From: Fictibacillus terranigra
Lineage (GTDB): Bacteria > Bacillota > Bacilli > Bacillales > Fictibacillaceae
DNA: 64,000 nucleotides
Assembly (NCBI RefSeq): GCF_030412265.1
Contig: NZ_JAUHLN010000004.1
Span: forward strand, 1-64,000
Direction: 5' to 3'
Positions 49,730 through 58,274 of this stretch are shown in pieces; position 1 is the stretch's first letter, and each line of letters begins with the position of its first letter. The translations under genes were made by a program, and so were the position numbers. The notes under the pieces were generated by a model. It was not told where the DNA came from, did not search any database, and saw nothing but the letters and a program-made list of their open reading frames with translations.

Positions 49730-50109
49730 TCGCAAGTGACCACTCCCGGCGTATAGCCTCTAAAGTACAAGGCCTGCAGCGCGTGTGTGACACCGTTCAT
49801 AAAGAGTGTGGAAGCAAGCAGCAGAAAAAGCGGCTGTTCTCTCACGGATTCCTTGAGATATAAAGGAAGACAAGCACGATCACCAGGAGGATCAGCAGTA
49901 CCTTATAGCAAATGTACCTGTCGTCGGCTGGCCGATCGGCAGCCGGTTGAACGGAGGCTCTTCCCGGTGGGCATCGAGGACGCCTTTACTGTAAAGATCT
50001 CTTCAGCATCATGCACGATAAACACAGCGGGAAAGAGCCAAACCAGCTTTCTTGAAAGCGGGAGTCCGGTCCTCGTATGCTTCTGTGGATCCAGTTCTGC
50101 CCTAGTCAT
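49717..50109 (-). pseudogene. Broken HXXEE-domain membrane protein
   Basis: The ATG at 50109 overlaps the stop of the upstream acetyltransferase (ATGACTAG). The first part, LVWLFPAVFIVHDAEEIFTV, contains the HxxEE motif (HDAEE) in a membrane helix. After frame breaks come LLILLVIVLVFLYISRNP and REQPLFLLLASTLFMNGVTH, ALQALYFRGYTPGVV, which are the expected later helices. It ends in the palindrome repeat. No intact reading frame remains. Confidence 0.72.
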
Positions 50110-50596
50110 CGAGCATTTTATACATCATGATGTCGTCCACATAGCTGCCATCGATATAAAATTCGTTCACGAGCAGCCCCTGTTTGATAAAGCCGTACTT
50201 TTCATAAAAACGGACGGCCTTCGGGTTCGTGGCCATCACCCTTAGAGACAGCTTCTTTTTGCCGAGGCGCTTCATCCAATCCTCACCGGCCTTCATTAAT
50301 TCGTTCGCGACGCCCTGGCCCTGAAAATCAGGATGCACCGCCAATGCCAGCTCGGCCACATGCTTGTTGCTGTCGAGCGGGGTAGGGATGCGGTAGGAAA
50401 AATAGCCGCAGACTCGGTCGCCGAAAACGGCCAAAAGCTGGCTGCCTTCCGGACAGTGCTTGGCATATTCCTCAGCGGAATGCCAGTAGATCTCCGCCGG
50501 AGCGGTATCCGTGTTCCATACGAGGTTCTCCAATTCGACCAGCTGCGGGAAGTCAAAACGGTTGGACAGACGAAACGTAAGATTAACGATAGTCAT
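50102..50596 (-). CDS. GNAT acetyltransferase
   Basis: A 164-residue acetyltransferase starting at ATG 50596 after AAGGAGAG; the longer reading to 50707 runs into the tetR promoter. FDFPQLVELENLVWNTD near the N-terminus, VCGYFSYRIP, ELALAVHPDFQGQGVANELM (acetyl-CoA loop) and NPKAVRFYEKYGFIKQG. Translationally coupled to the broken HXXEE gene and divergent from the TetR/SMR operon. Substrate unknown. Confidence 0.87.
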   Translation of the reverse strand: MTIVNLTFRLSNRFDFPQLVELENLVWNTDTAPAEIYWHSAEEYAKHCPEGSQLLAVFGDRVCGYFSYRIPTPLDSNKHVAELALAVHPDFQGQGVANELMKAGEDWMKRLGKKKLSLRVMATNPKAVRFYEKYGFIKQGLLVNEFYIDGSYVDDIMMYKMLDD

Positions 50597-50663
50597 TGTA
50601 TTCTCTCCTTCAACGATTTCCACCCTTCTACTTCGAGTTTTCCCTCTTAAAACCCTTCTTCCT

Positions 50664-50715
50664 TTGACAAGTGAGGAAGAGTGTGCGATGATTTGCCTAA
50701 CGAACATTAGTTAGG
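50664..50715 (+). promoter_or_regulatory. Promoter and TetR-type operator of the SMR operon
   Basis: TTGACA (50664-50669), 17 bp, GATGAT (50687-50692). Directly downstream, CCTAAC (50696-50701) and GTTAGG (50710-50715) form an inverted repeat with an eight-base centre, placed to block transcription and ending ten bases before the tetR ATG. Confidence 0.72.
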
Positions 50716-50724
50716 TGATGAAAA

Positions 50725-51300
50725 ATGACAGCAGATAAAATTAAAGCAGCGGCACTTGCCCATTTTGCGAACCACGGCTACAGCGGGGCTTCTCTATCAG
50801 GGATTGCATCTGATGTTGGAATTAAAACGCCGTCGATCTACGCCCATTTTAAAAACAAGGATGAATTGTTTTTGGCGGTGACGGAGGAGGCGATCGCACG
50901 GGAATGGGAGCAGGCAACGGCTTATTTCAAAAACCGCAGCTCCTCATTCAAAGAGAAGCTGTATGGATTTTTACGATCGCAAAAGGAAAACTACGATGAG
51001 GATGAGCGGGCGAAGTTCTGGCTGCGGACGTCGTACTTTCCGCCGGAGCATCTGCACGATCAAGTGATGAAGGATGTATACAATCTATTGGATAAAATGG
51101 AGACTCTTCTGCTTCAGGAATTTAAAGAAGCAAAGGAACAAGAGCCACAGCTTAATTCGTTGAACATCGAGCATGCGGCCAAAGCGTACATCGCGCTGCT
51201 GGACGGTGTGTTCGTTGAGCTGCTGTATGGCGGAGAGAGAAGAACGGAAGAGCGGCTCGAAGCATCATGGTATATGTATGAACGGGCCTTATTCAGCTAA
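50725..51300 (+). CDS. TetR-family repressor
   Basis: A 191-residue regulator. The TetR helix-turn-helix occupies residues 2-48: [44 protein letters not shown]. The helical ligand domain follows. It is the first gene of an operon with two SMR transporters, and a palindrome lies just upstream of its start. Autorepression and control of the exporters is the expected role. The inducer is unknown. Confidence 0.9.
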   Translation: MTADKIKAAALAHFANHGYSGASLSGIASDVGIKTPSIYAHFKNKDELFLAVTEEAIAREWEQATAYFKNRSSSFKEKLYGFLRSQKENYDEDERAKFWLRTSYFPPEHLHDQVMKDVYNLLDKMETLLLQEFKEAKEQEPQLNSLNIEHAAKAYIALLDGVFVELLYGGERRTEERLEASWYMYERALFS

Positions 51301-51314
51301 GAGGTGAACGTAAA

Positions 51315-51656
51315 ATGAATCGATATTGGACATTAGTGATCATGGGAGGCATTTTGGAAGTGCTGTGGGTCAGCGGACTGAAGCATGCGGATTCTGCCCT
51401 GGCGTGGACAGGGACCGGACTTGTGATCATCATCAGCTTCTTCCTGTTGCTGCCATGTTTGGATAAACTGCCGGTCGGTACGGTGTATGCCGTCTTTACC
51501 GGAATTGGAACCGCGGGAACCGTGCTTGCGGAAATGCTGTTCTTCGACGAACCGTTCAGCTGGGCGAAGATTTCCCTGATCGCGCTGCTGCTTGCCGGGG
51601 TCATCGGATTAAAAGCCGTTACGGGGGAACCGGCGGGGAAAGGAAGTGAAGCATAA
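51315..51656 (+). CDS. Small multidrug resistance protein, subunit 1
   Basis: A 113-residue SMR protein with four helices. The essential membrane Glu is in [16 protein letters not shown] (helix 1), and [20 protein letters not shown] is the conserved helix 3 region. AGAGGTGA lies before the ATG. It overlaps the second SMR gene by one base, so the pair probably forms a heteromeric exporter like YkkCD or YvdRS of B. subtilis. Confidence 0.92.
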   Translation: MNRYWTLVIMGGILEVLWVSGLKHADSALAWTGTGLVIIISFFLLLPCLDKLPVGTVYAVFTGIGTAGTVLAEMLFFDEPFSWAKISLIALLLAGVIGLKAVTGEPAGKGSEA

Positions 51657-51970
51657 TGGGCTGGCTTTATGTTGTGCTCGCCGGTGCGTTTGAGGTGTTA
51701 GGGGTCATCGGCCTGAATAAAGTGAACCAGAAGAAAGGCATTGCTTCGTTCTTGTTTCTGGCGCTCGGGTTCGCCTGCAGCTTTTCGCTTTTATCCCTTG
51801 CCATGGAAAGCCTGTCCATGGGAACCGCCTATGCGGTATGGACGGGAATCGGAACGGTGGGCGGTGTGCTTGTCGGAATGCTCGTATACGGTGAATCGCG
51901 CGACTGGAAACGCATTTTGTTCATGGCGATGGTGCTGAGCGCGGCAATTGGACTTAAATTAATTTCATGA
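51656..51970 (+). CDS. Small multidrug resistance protein, subunit 2
   Basis: A 104-residue SMR protein. Glu in LAGAFEVLGVIGLNKVN (helix 1) and MGTAYAVWTGIGTVGGVLVG (helix 3) are diagnostic. Its ATG overlaps the stop of subunit 1 (TAATG). The charge distribution of the loops differs from subunit 1, as expected if the two insert in opposite orientations. Substrate unknown; no guanidine riboswitch is seen upstream of the operon. Confidence 0.92.
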   Translation: MGWLYVVLAGAFEVLGVIGLNKVNQKKGIASFLFLALGFACSFSLLSLAMESLSMGTAYAVWTGIGTVGGVLVGMLVYGESRDWKRILFMAMVLSAAIGLKLIS

Positions 51971-51985
51971 AAAATTTTTCACAGT

Positions 51986-52014
51986 TTTGCTTTTTTTAGG
52001 CGAAATCACTATAA
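51986..52014 (+). promoter_or_regulatory. Promoter upstream of dgkB
   Basis: TTGCTT (51986-51991), a 17-bp spacer and TATAAT (52009-52014). Transcription would start near 52021, about ten bases before a hairpin with a U-tract. Confidence 0.68.
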
Positions 52015-52030
52015 TAAAAATGGGTATTAA

Positions 52031-52056
52031 AACAGTCCAAACATGGGCTGTTTTTT
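52031..52056 (+). terminator. Leader hairpin/terminator before dgkB
   Basis: AACAGTCC and GGGCTGTT pair across AAACAT, followed by TTTT. It may end the SMR transcript, or act as an attenuator for the dgkB promoter just upstream. Confidence 0.72.
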
Positions 52057-52116
52057 CTGGTTACAGCGTACAATGTTTAATAACAAACCATTAGAAAAGT
52101 AAATCAGGTGAAAACT

Positions 52117-53037
52117 ATGAAACGTGCACGATTAATATACAATCCAACTTCAGGCAGAGAAGCGATCAAGAAGCAGCTTCCTTATATTCTTGAGCGTTTA
52201 GAAATTGCAGGCTATGAAACGTCTGCCCATGCAACAACACCGGAGGAAGGGTCAGCCACAAAAGCGGCCAAGCTCGCTGGCCAACGCGGGTTTGACCTTG
52301 TTATCGCTGCAGGCGGTGACGGAACGATCTATGAGGTTGTCAACGGCCTTGCCGATCTTGAAGAACGTCCAAAGCTCGGCATTATTCCGGCCGGAACAAC
52401 GAACGATTTTGCCCGTGCCCTTGGCGTGCCAAGAACAATTGAAGGTGCGTGTGACGTCCTGTGCCAGGGTGCAGAAATACCCGTCGATATCGGAAAAGTC
52501 AACGAAAAGTACTTCATCAACATTGCCGGCGGCGGCCGTATTACCGAGCTGACGTATGAAGTCCCAAGCAAGCTCAAGACTATGATCGGTCAGCTCGCCT
52601 ATTTCCTGAAAGGCATCGAGATGCTTCCGTCTATCCGTCCGACGTACGCGGAGATCGAGTATGACGGCAAGCTCTTTCAAGGCGAGATCATGCTGTTCCT
52701 CGTGGCGAACACGAACTCCATCGGCGGTTTTGAAAAACTGGCGCCGACGTCCGAGTTCAACGACGGCATGTTTGACCTGATTATATTGAAGAAAACGAAC
52801 CTGGCTGAATTTGTCCGCATCGCGACATTGGCTCTTCGAGGCGAGCATATCAATGACGACCATGTCATCTACACGAAAGCGAACCGCGTGAAAGTACGGC
52901 CGACCGATAAAATGCAGCTCAACCTGGACGGTGAATTCGGCGGACTCCTGCCGGGCGAATTCGTGAACCTTCGCCACCACTTCCAGATGCTTGTGCCAAA
53001 AGAGCGCGTAAAACCAACAGAGGATGAGGCTCAATAA
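52117..53037 (+). CDS. dgkB: Diacylglycerol kinase DgkB (YerQ)
   Basis: Phosphorylates diacylglycerol to phosphatidic acid, recycling the by-product of lipoteichoic acid synthesis. ATG at 52117 gives 306 residues beginning MKRARLIYNPTSGREAIKK. The DAGK catalytic core is intact: LVIAAGGDGTIYEVVNGL (GGDGT) and IPAGTTNDFARALG, then VDIGKVNEKYFINIAGGG. It precedes rlmCD, as in B. subtilis. Confidence 0.95.
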   Translation: MKRARLIYNPTSGREAIKKQLPYILERLEIAGYETSAHATTPEEGSATKAAKLAGQRGFDLVIAAGGDGTIYEVVNGLADLEERPKLGIIPAGTTNDFARALGVPRTIEGACDVLCQGAEIPVDIGKVNEKYFINIAGGGRITELTYEVPSKLKTMIGQLAYFLKGIEMLPSIRPTYAEIEYDGKLFQGEIMLFLVANTNSIGGFEKLAPTSEFNDGMFDLIILKKTNLAEFVRIATLALRGEHINDDHVIYTKANRVKVRPTDKMQLNLDGEFGGLLPGEFVNLRHHFQMLVPKERVKPTEDEAQ

Positions 53038-53225
53038 GAGAGCCCCATCTTTTTTTTGGCCAGAAAAGGAGTGGGCATCGCATGGGGGAGCTCCCAGTAT
53101 GCAAAAGTAAGCAAATACTGTGACACATCGATGGGGGCCCCGGTGAGCAGTATGTTAACATAAGAGAGCTTATCTATCCTTTCGCCCGTTACCGCTTGAA
53201 TTCAAAGGGTATACTCAGGATAGGA

Positions 53226-53281
53226 GTTAAACGGGTGTTTAATGAAACGATCGTTTAACAAGAGAAGAGTTATGCTACAAT
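53226..53281 (+). promoter_or_regulatory. rlmCD promoter with nested inverted repeats
   Basis: TGC-TACAAT (53273-53281) is an extended -10; TTTAAC (53254-53259) is a possible -35 with 16-bp spacing. GTTAAACG (53226-53233) and CGTTTAAC (53252-53259) are perfect inverted arms, and AAACGATCGTTT (53245-53256) is a perfect 12-base palindrome overlapping the -35. Confidence 0.6.
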
Positions 53282-53315
53282 CAGGAAAGAACTGAACATA
53301 AAGGATCGATGTACA

Positions 53316-54704
53316 ATGACGAAGGCAAATGTGCCGGTTTCAAAAAATGAAATCATAGAGGTGGAATTCACGGATCTGACCCATGACGGAGCCGGAGTGG
53401 CAAAGGTCGATGGATTCCCGCTGTTTGTCCCGAACGGCCTGCCGGGCGAGAAAGCCCAGGTGAAGGTCGTCGGCGTAAAAAAAGGCTACGGCTTCGGCCG
53501 TTTGATGGAACTAACCGAAGCTAGCGGGCAGCGGGTCGACCCGCCATGCCCGGTCTATAAAAGAGGCTGCGGCGGCTGCCAGCTTCAGCATCTGTCTTAT
53601 GAAGGACAGCTGGAATTCAAACGCAAGCAGGTTGAGGATGTACTTCAGCGGATCGGCAAGCTCGACAACGTACCTGTCCTGCCGACACTCGGCATGGGGG
53701 ACGAGCCATGGCGCTACCGGAACAAAGCCCAGGTGCCGGTCGGCGAACGCGAAGGCCAGCTCATCACCGGCTTTTTCAGAAGGGGAAGCCATGAGATCGT
53801 GGAGATGGACACGTGCATCATCACCGGCGACACCGCCGACGAAGCGATCCAGGCGGTCAAGGACATCCTGAACAAGTACGGCATCTCTCCGTATGAAGAG
53901 AAGCGCCATAAAGGCATCATCCGCCACGTCATCGCCCGCTTCGGCAAAACAACGAACGAGCTGATGATCGTCCTGGTGACGAACGGCAAAGATCTGCCGA
54001 ACCGCAAAAAGATTGTGGATGACATCGTCCAGACCATTCCACAGGTCAAATCGGTCGTGCAAAACGTGAACACACGACGAACAAACGTGATCTTCGGTGA
54101 CGAAACGAAAGTCATCTGGGGCTCGGAATATATTTACGATTATATCGGCGACATCAAATTCGCCATCTCCGCCCGCTCCTTCTACCAGATCAACCCGCAG
54201 CAAACGAAGGTGCTGTACGACCAGGCCCTCAAGTATGCGGAGTTAACAGGGGACGAAACCGTCATCGACGCCTATTGCGGCATCGGAACGATCTCCCTTT
54301 TCCTGGCGCAAAAGGCGAAGAAGGTATATGGAGTAGAGATTGTACCGGAAGCCATTGAAGATGCAAGACGTAATGCGGAACTGAACGGAATGGACAATGC
54401 GGAGTTTGCTGTAGGGGAATCGGAAGTGGTGATTCCTCGATGGAAGGAGCAAGGCATCACACCGGATGTCATTGTCGTCGATCCGCCAAGAAAAGGGTGT
54501 GACGAAGCTCTGCTTCAAACGATTATTGAAATGAAGCCCAAGCGTGTGGTGTATGTGAGCTGTAATCCGTCAACGCTGGCGAGGGATTTGAGGATACTTG
54601 AAGATGGTGGATTTAAGACAGTAGAAGTGCAGCCGGTGGATATGTTTCCGCAGACGACACATGTGGAGTGTGTGGCGCAACTTATAGTAAAAGAAGGCAA
54701 CTAA
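53316..54704 (+). CDS. rlmCD: 23S rRNA (uracil-5-)-methyltransferase RlmCD
   Basis: Methylates 23S rRNA at U747 and U1939 in Bacillus. The 462-residue protein has an N-terminal TRAM domain (residues 9-68: [20 protein letters not shown]), the Fe-S cluster Cys in [18 protein letters not shown], and a Rossmann methyltransferase domain with [27 protein letters not shown], catalytic Cys in [14 protein letters not shown] and the last motif [20 protein letters not shown] at 53316. A terminator follows. Confidence 0.94.
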   Translation: MTKANVPVSKNEIIEVEFTDLTHDGAGVAKVDGFPLFVPNGLPGEKAQVKVVGVKKGYGFGRLMELTEASGQRVDPPCPVYKRGCGGCQLQHLSYEGQLEFKRKQVEDVLQRIGKLDNVPVLPTLGMGDEPWRYRNKAQVPVGEREGQLITGFFRRGSHEIVEMDTCIITGDTADEAIQAVKDILNKYGISPYEEKRHKGIIRHVIARFGKTTNELMIVLVTNGKDLPNRKKIVDDIVQTIPQVKSVVQNVNTRRTNVIFGDETKVIWGSEYIYDYIGDIKFAISARSFYQINPQQTKVLYDQALKYAELTGDETVIDAYCGIGTISLFLAQKAKKVYGVEIVPEAIEDARRNAELNGMDNAEFAVGESEVVIPRWKEQGITPDVIVVDPPRKGCDEALLQTIIEMKPKRVVYVSCNPSTLARDLRILEDGGFKTVEVQPVDMFPQTTHVECVAQLIVKEGN

Positions 54705-54727
54705 CCCTTATGGGTGTTGCCTTTTTT
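54694..54727 (+). terminator. Terminator of rlmCD
   Basis: AAGGCAACTAACCC and GGGTGTTGCCTT pair around TTAT, followed by TTTT. A diverged copy lies at 58919-58953. Confidence 0.88.
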
Positions 54728-54922
54728 ATGTTTCTTGAAATGGATTAACGAAGCTGTATTGAATACAAATGCTGCCGTCTTGTCCACAGGTACCTTTATC
54801 AACTAATGAATGAGATGAGGAACTTTGGGGAGTTCCTTGAGTTTGGGACTTCTTTTAGCTTATCTCCAAGATTGAGAACAAATTTTCATTTGCGCATTGG
54901 TTTTTTGAATCATCATACTCAT

Positions 54923-55793
54923 TTACTCTCTGTTCCTATATGATAAATATTCTAAAAATTTCTTGGACGCAAGGGAAAGGGATTTTTGTTCCCTCATAGC
55001 AACACCAATATTTCTAAAGGCAGGAAGTTCAAGCTCTTTAGCAATAATTTTGTGTGGAATACGCTGTAATATCAATTCTGGTAATATACTGATTCCTAGC
55101 CCATTTTCCACCATAGACATAATGGCATAGTCATCCCATGTTGTAAAGTTAACATGCGGTGCGATTTGGTGTCTCTCAAAAATTTCGGAAATCTCCGTTT
55201 TCGCTCCCTTTTCCAATAGCATAAATGGACTGGTCAGTAAGCCGTTGATGGGAAACTTTTCGCAATTAGAAAGAGGATGATCGTGTGGGATCACTACCAG
55301 CAAACGGTCTTGTTCCAAAAATACAGTTTCAAGTTCTGCTGTTGTCGGCAGCCGCACAAATCCAAAGTCAACACGCCCATTAAGGATCCAGCTTTCAATT
55401 TCCGTGTAATCACCAAGCAGAAATTCAAAATCAATCATTGGGTAATCCTTCTTGAAAATATTAATAATGTTAGGAAGCCAATGAGATGCTACGCTGGAAA
55501 ATGTCCCAATGCGAATGATACCGGATTCCAAATTATGCAAGTCTCCAATTTGCTTCCATTAAGATTTCGTATTCATTGCAAATTCTCTTTAATTGAGGCA
55601 ATAATTTTAAACCTTCCGAGGTTAAATTGATACCCGTACGTCCTCTTTCAAAAAGAAAAATCCCCCATTCCTTTTCTAAATCATTAATCATACGGCTAAT
55701 CCCGGACTGTGAATAGTCCAATATTTCGGCAGCTTTTGTAAAACTGCCCAATTCTACTGCTTTGACAAATGCCATATATTTTTGGATATTCAT
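54923..55793 (-). pseudogene. LysR-family regulator split by a frameshift
   Basis: From ATG 55793: MNIQKYMAFVKAVELGSFTK, AAEILDYSQSGISRMINDLE is a complete LysR helix-turn-helix. The frame ends after about 86 residues near 55536. In another frame from about 55560 the effector domain follows without loss: DLHNLESGIIRIGTFSSVAS to the C-terminal LASKKFLEYLSY, ending at 54923. A single frameshift near 55540-55560 divides an otherwise normal 290-residue gene; a sequencing error is possible. Divergent from the broken gene at 55922. Confidence 0.8.
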
Positions 55794-55921
55794 AGCTCTT
55801 TCCTCATTCCATCTGGTTTTATCATGGATATCATGATAAACATTCGTTTTTGTAATGGATGTGGGTATGATACATTATTGCTATTCATTATTCAAGTTAG
55901 GAAAGGAAAAGGTGTATAACG

Positions 55922-56443
55922 ATGTTTTTTGTGAGTGATATTATGGGAAAAGCACCGGATAGCTACAAGTCTTATCTTCAAGAAAAGATCTATGAATCAT
56001 TGGCAGAGTTACAGATTCCATTTAAGCGTGTGAATCCAGATGAAGCCATTTCAATGGAGGACTGCATTGAGATTAATCACAAATTGGATATGAAAATGGT
56101 AAAAACGCTGTTTCTCTGTAATAGTAAAAAAACTGAATTTTATTTATATATAACCACCGCAGATAAACCGTTCAAAGCAAAGAATTTCAGCAATACTCGG
56201 CATATCACGTGTTTCTTTTGCCCCTGCGGAACTCATGGAACAAATTATTGGCGTGAAAATTGGAGCAGCTACTGTATTCGGTGTTTTAATGGACAAGAAA
56301 AACCTTAAGTGGTTTTCGATAAGGATGTTCTTTTAGAAGAGTGGTATGGATGTATATGAAGGTTAAAACTGAGCTCATCGTCAATAACTTCCTAACCTAT
56401 GCAAAGCACATTCCGAAAGTAATCGAAATGCAAAATATAAACT
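55922..56443 (+). pseudogene. Broken YbaK/prolyl-tRNA deacylase-like gene
   Basis: The first 95 residues are intact (MGKAPDSYKSYLQEKIYESL, ISMEDCIEINHKLDMKMVKT, TEFYLYITTADKPFKAKNFS) and match the YbaK/ProX-type trans-editing fold. Then the frame shifts: ISRVSFAPAELMEQIIGVKI, GAATVFGVLMDKKN is read in another frame, and YMKVKTELIVNNFL, HIPKVIEMQNIN in a further one. At least two frameshifts. The family hydrolyses misacylated tRNA(Pro). Confidence 0.8.
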
Positions 56444-56491
56444 AATTAAGCATCTGCGAAGATAAGCTGTTTCGTGGATCCGTAGGAGTAA

Positions 56492-57403
56492 ATGATGAAA
56501 TCTAAAATTCAGTTTATATTATCAATGGTTATTTTCAGTACAATTGGTTTAGTTGCACGAAACATTGATCTAACTTCGAGCGAGAGAGCTTTACTAAGCA
56601 GTTCCATAGGCTGCTTATTTTTATTGTTAATATTCTTAGCAACTAAGAAAAAAATATCATGGAATTCAGTTAGATCAAATGCTTTAATTTTGATCCTTTC
56701 AAGCATAGCATTGGGAGGTAATTGGATTTTTCTTTACCAATCTTATGACCATACAACAATTGCTAATGCAACGCTAGGTTATTACTTTGCGCCTGTTTTT
56801 GTGATGATTCTTTCACCATTTGTACTTGGGGAACCATTATCTATCAAGAAAATTGTGTGTATTGGTGCAGCAATCATAGGAATGTTAATGATTGTAGGAG
56901 TTGGCCTGAAAGCATCCAGCACAGATGATTTTCTTGGACTTTTGTTTGGATTAATCGCAGCAGGATTTTATGCTGCGTTATTGCTTCTAAATAAATTTAT
57001 TAAAGATATGAGCAAGTTAGAGTTGACCATCATTCAGCTGGGAGTAACCACTTTGCTTTTAATGCCCTATATTTTCATGACTTCCAGCTTTCGTATCTTT
57101 GAAGTATCAAGCTTTTCCATTCCTTTTATCTTAATTTTAGGGATTATTAATACCGGGATTGGGTTTTGGTTATTTTTCTCTGGTATGGAGGGTTTAAAAG
57201 GACAGAGTATAGCTATGCTGAGTTATGTGGATCCATTTGTAGCTATATTAATTTCTGTAGTAATCCTGCAAGAAAAGATGGCAATTGTTCAGATGCTTGG
57301 TGGTTTACTACTATTAGTTTCTACATTTGTTAGTGAAATAAGATCAGTCAACTGTTCCGATCAATTAAAGAAAACAACAGCTGAATACCGTTTAAAGCAG
57401 TAA
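56492..57403 (+). CDS. EamA/DMT-superfamily transporter
   Basis: A 303-residue membrane protein with ten hydrophobic helices in two EamA repeats, for example FILSMVIFSTIGLVARNIDL at the start, NATLGYYFAPVFVMILSPFVLGE closing the first repeat and MLSYVDPFVAILISVVILQE closing the second. Such carriers export amino acids or metabolites. GTAGGAG lies before the ATG. It follows the broken deacylase-like gene and is AT-richer than the core genes to its left. Substrate unknown. Confidence 0.85.
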   Translation: MMKSKIQFILSMVIFSTIGLVARNIDLTSSERALLSSSIGCLFLLLIFLATKKKISWNSVRSNALILILSSIALGGNWIFLYQSYDHTTIANATLGYYFAPVFVMILSPFVLGEPLSIKKIVCIGAAIIGMLMIVGVGLKASSTDDFLGLLFGLIAAGFYAALLLLNKFIKDMSKLELTIIQLGVTTLLLMPYIFMTSSFRIFEVSSFSIPFILILGIINTGIGFWLFFSGMEGLKGQSIAMLSYVDPFVAILISVVILQEKMAIVQMLGGLLLLVSTFVSEIRSVNCSDQLKKTTAEYRLKQ

Positions 57404-57407
57404 AGAT

Positions 57408-57526
57408 AAGTGAATTAAGAAATTAATTAATGACGGCAAAGTCAACAGATGAAGTGCGGCATTGCTCCAGAATTTTAAATTAAATATCGTCAACAGAAGC
57501 AGGTGACACTGGATCCGTTTGTTTTT
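57408..57526 (+). pseudogene. Decayed copy of the dus 3' end and terminator
   Basis: Bases from 57408 align with 60961 onward: GTGAATTAAGAAAT, then TCAACAGATGAAGTGCG, then TTGCTC, followed after a gap by CAGGTGACAC and TCCGTT-GTTTTTT, which correspond to the terminator after dus. The encoded residues GELRN, STDEVR are still readable but a stop has appeared. No upstream part of dus is present. Confidence 0.75.
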
Positions 57527-57531
57527 TATGA

Positions 57532-57570
57532 TCACCAACATCCCATGTGTTGCCACATACAGTCCAGACA
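57532..57570. repeat. 39-bp direct repeat, left copy
   Basis: Begins TCACCAACATCCC and ends CAGTCCAGACA. It matches 58848-58886 at 38 of 39 positions. It can be read as TNIPCVATYSPD in an open frame of about 26 codons, which suggests it comes from a lost coding gene I cannot identify. Confidence 0.9.
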
Positions 57571-57633
57571 CAACGGTTGTTCAAAATATTTTTAATGGTG
57601 GAAGAGTGCCACAGAGTTAATGCATGGATCGAG

Positions 57634-57672
57634 AAAAGGACAAAACTCAGAAATAGAGGTCTGTCCTTTTTT
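57634..57672 (-). terminator. Terminator of the VanZ gene (bidirectional)
   Basis: AAAAGGAC and GTCCTTTT pair around a 21-base loop, with T-runs on both strands. Confidence 0.75.
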
Positions 57673-57681
57673 AGGATTGAT

Positions 57682-58254
57682 TTATGCTGATTTTTGATTG
57701 ATAAGTAAATTATTTTTCTTTAGAAACGTAAATAACAATTTAAAAATTATTAAGCCTATAAATGCGCCAAGAGTGTTCATCATGAGGTCATCAACGTCAA
57801 ATGCTCGATAATTATACCCTATTAATTTACCAGCAATAAGCTGGGTTGTTTCAATCGTTAAACTTACCAGGAAGCTGATGAGAATAACCTTTTTCTTCTT
57901 TATATTTGAATATAGTATAGGCAATGCAAATCCAAGTGGAATAAATAATAAGATGTTACCACCTATTTGTTTTATTATCACAGGATAGTAACCGGTTTGG
58001 ATGGCTTCTTTTATTCCGTTAAAAGGAATATAGTTATTTGGCAGTCCTAATTTATCTTCAATCATAGTATCTATTAAAAACTTTTGGTATGGAAAGGGAA
58101 ATAAAGTAACAGATACTAATCCGGCAACATAGAGACCAACTATCATCCAATAAAAAAACTGTAAGCCAGTAATTGACCGCTTTAAAAACTTACTACCAAA
58201 AATCAGCGCAAAACAAATGATTATAACAATACTAGGAAAAACACCATTTAACAT
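57682..58254 (-). CDS. VanZ-family membrane protein
   Basis: A 190-residue protein with five hydrophobic segments. The VanZ pattern is visible: LYVAGLVSVTLFPFPY, YIPFNGIKEAI, IGGNILLFIPLGFALPIL, VSLTIETTQLIAG (Glu-Thr-Gln) and FDVDDLMMNTLGAFIGLIIF. VanZ relatives lower teicoplanin or lipoglycopeptide susceptibility in some Gram-positives; that activity is not implied here. It lies between two 39-bp direct repeats together with the next gene. Confidence 0.88.
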   Translation of the reverse strand: MLNGVFPSIVIIICFALIFGSKFLKRSITGLQFFYWMIVGLYVAGLVSVTLFPFPYQKFLIDTMIEDKLGLPNNYIPFNGIKEAIQTGYYPVIIKQIGGNILLFIPLGFALPILYSNIKKKKVILISFLVSLTIETTQLIAGKLIGYNYRAFDVDDLMMNTLGAFIGLIIFKLLFTFLKKNNLLINQKSA

Positions 58255-58274
58255 ACGATAACCCCAAACTTATT

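Noticed and set aside
50641-51314. Guanidine (ykkC) riboswitch upstream of the SMR operon
   Set aside because: The leader between promoter and tetR is only about 30 bases and consists of the operator; no ykkC core is present.
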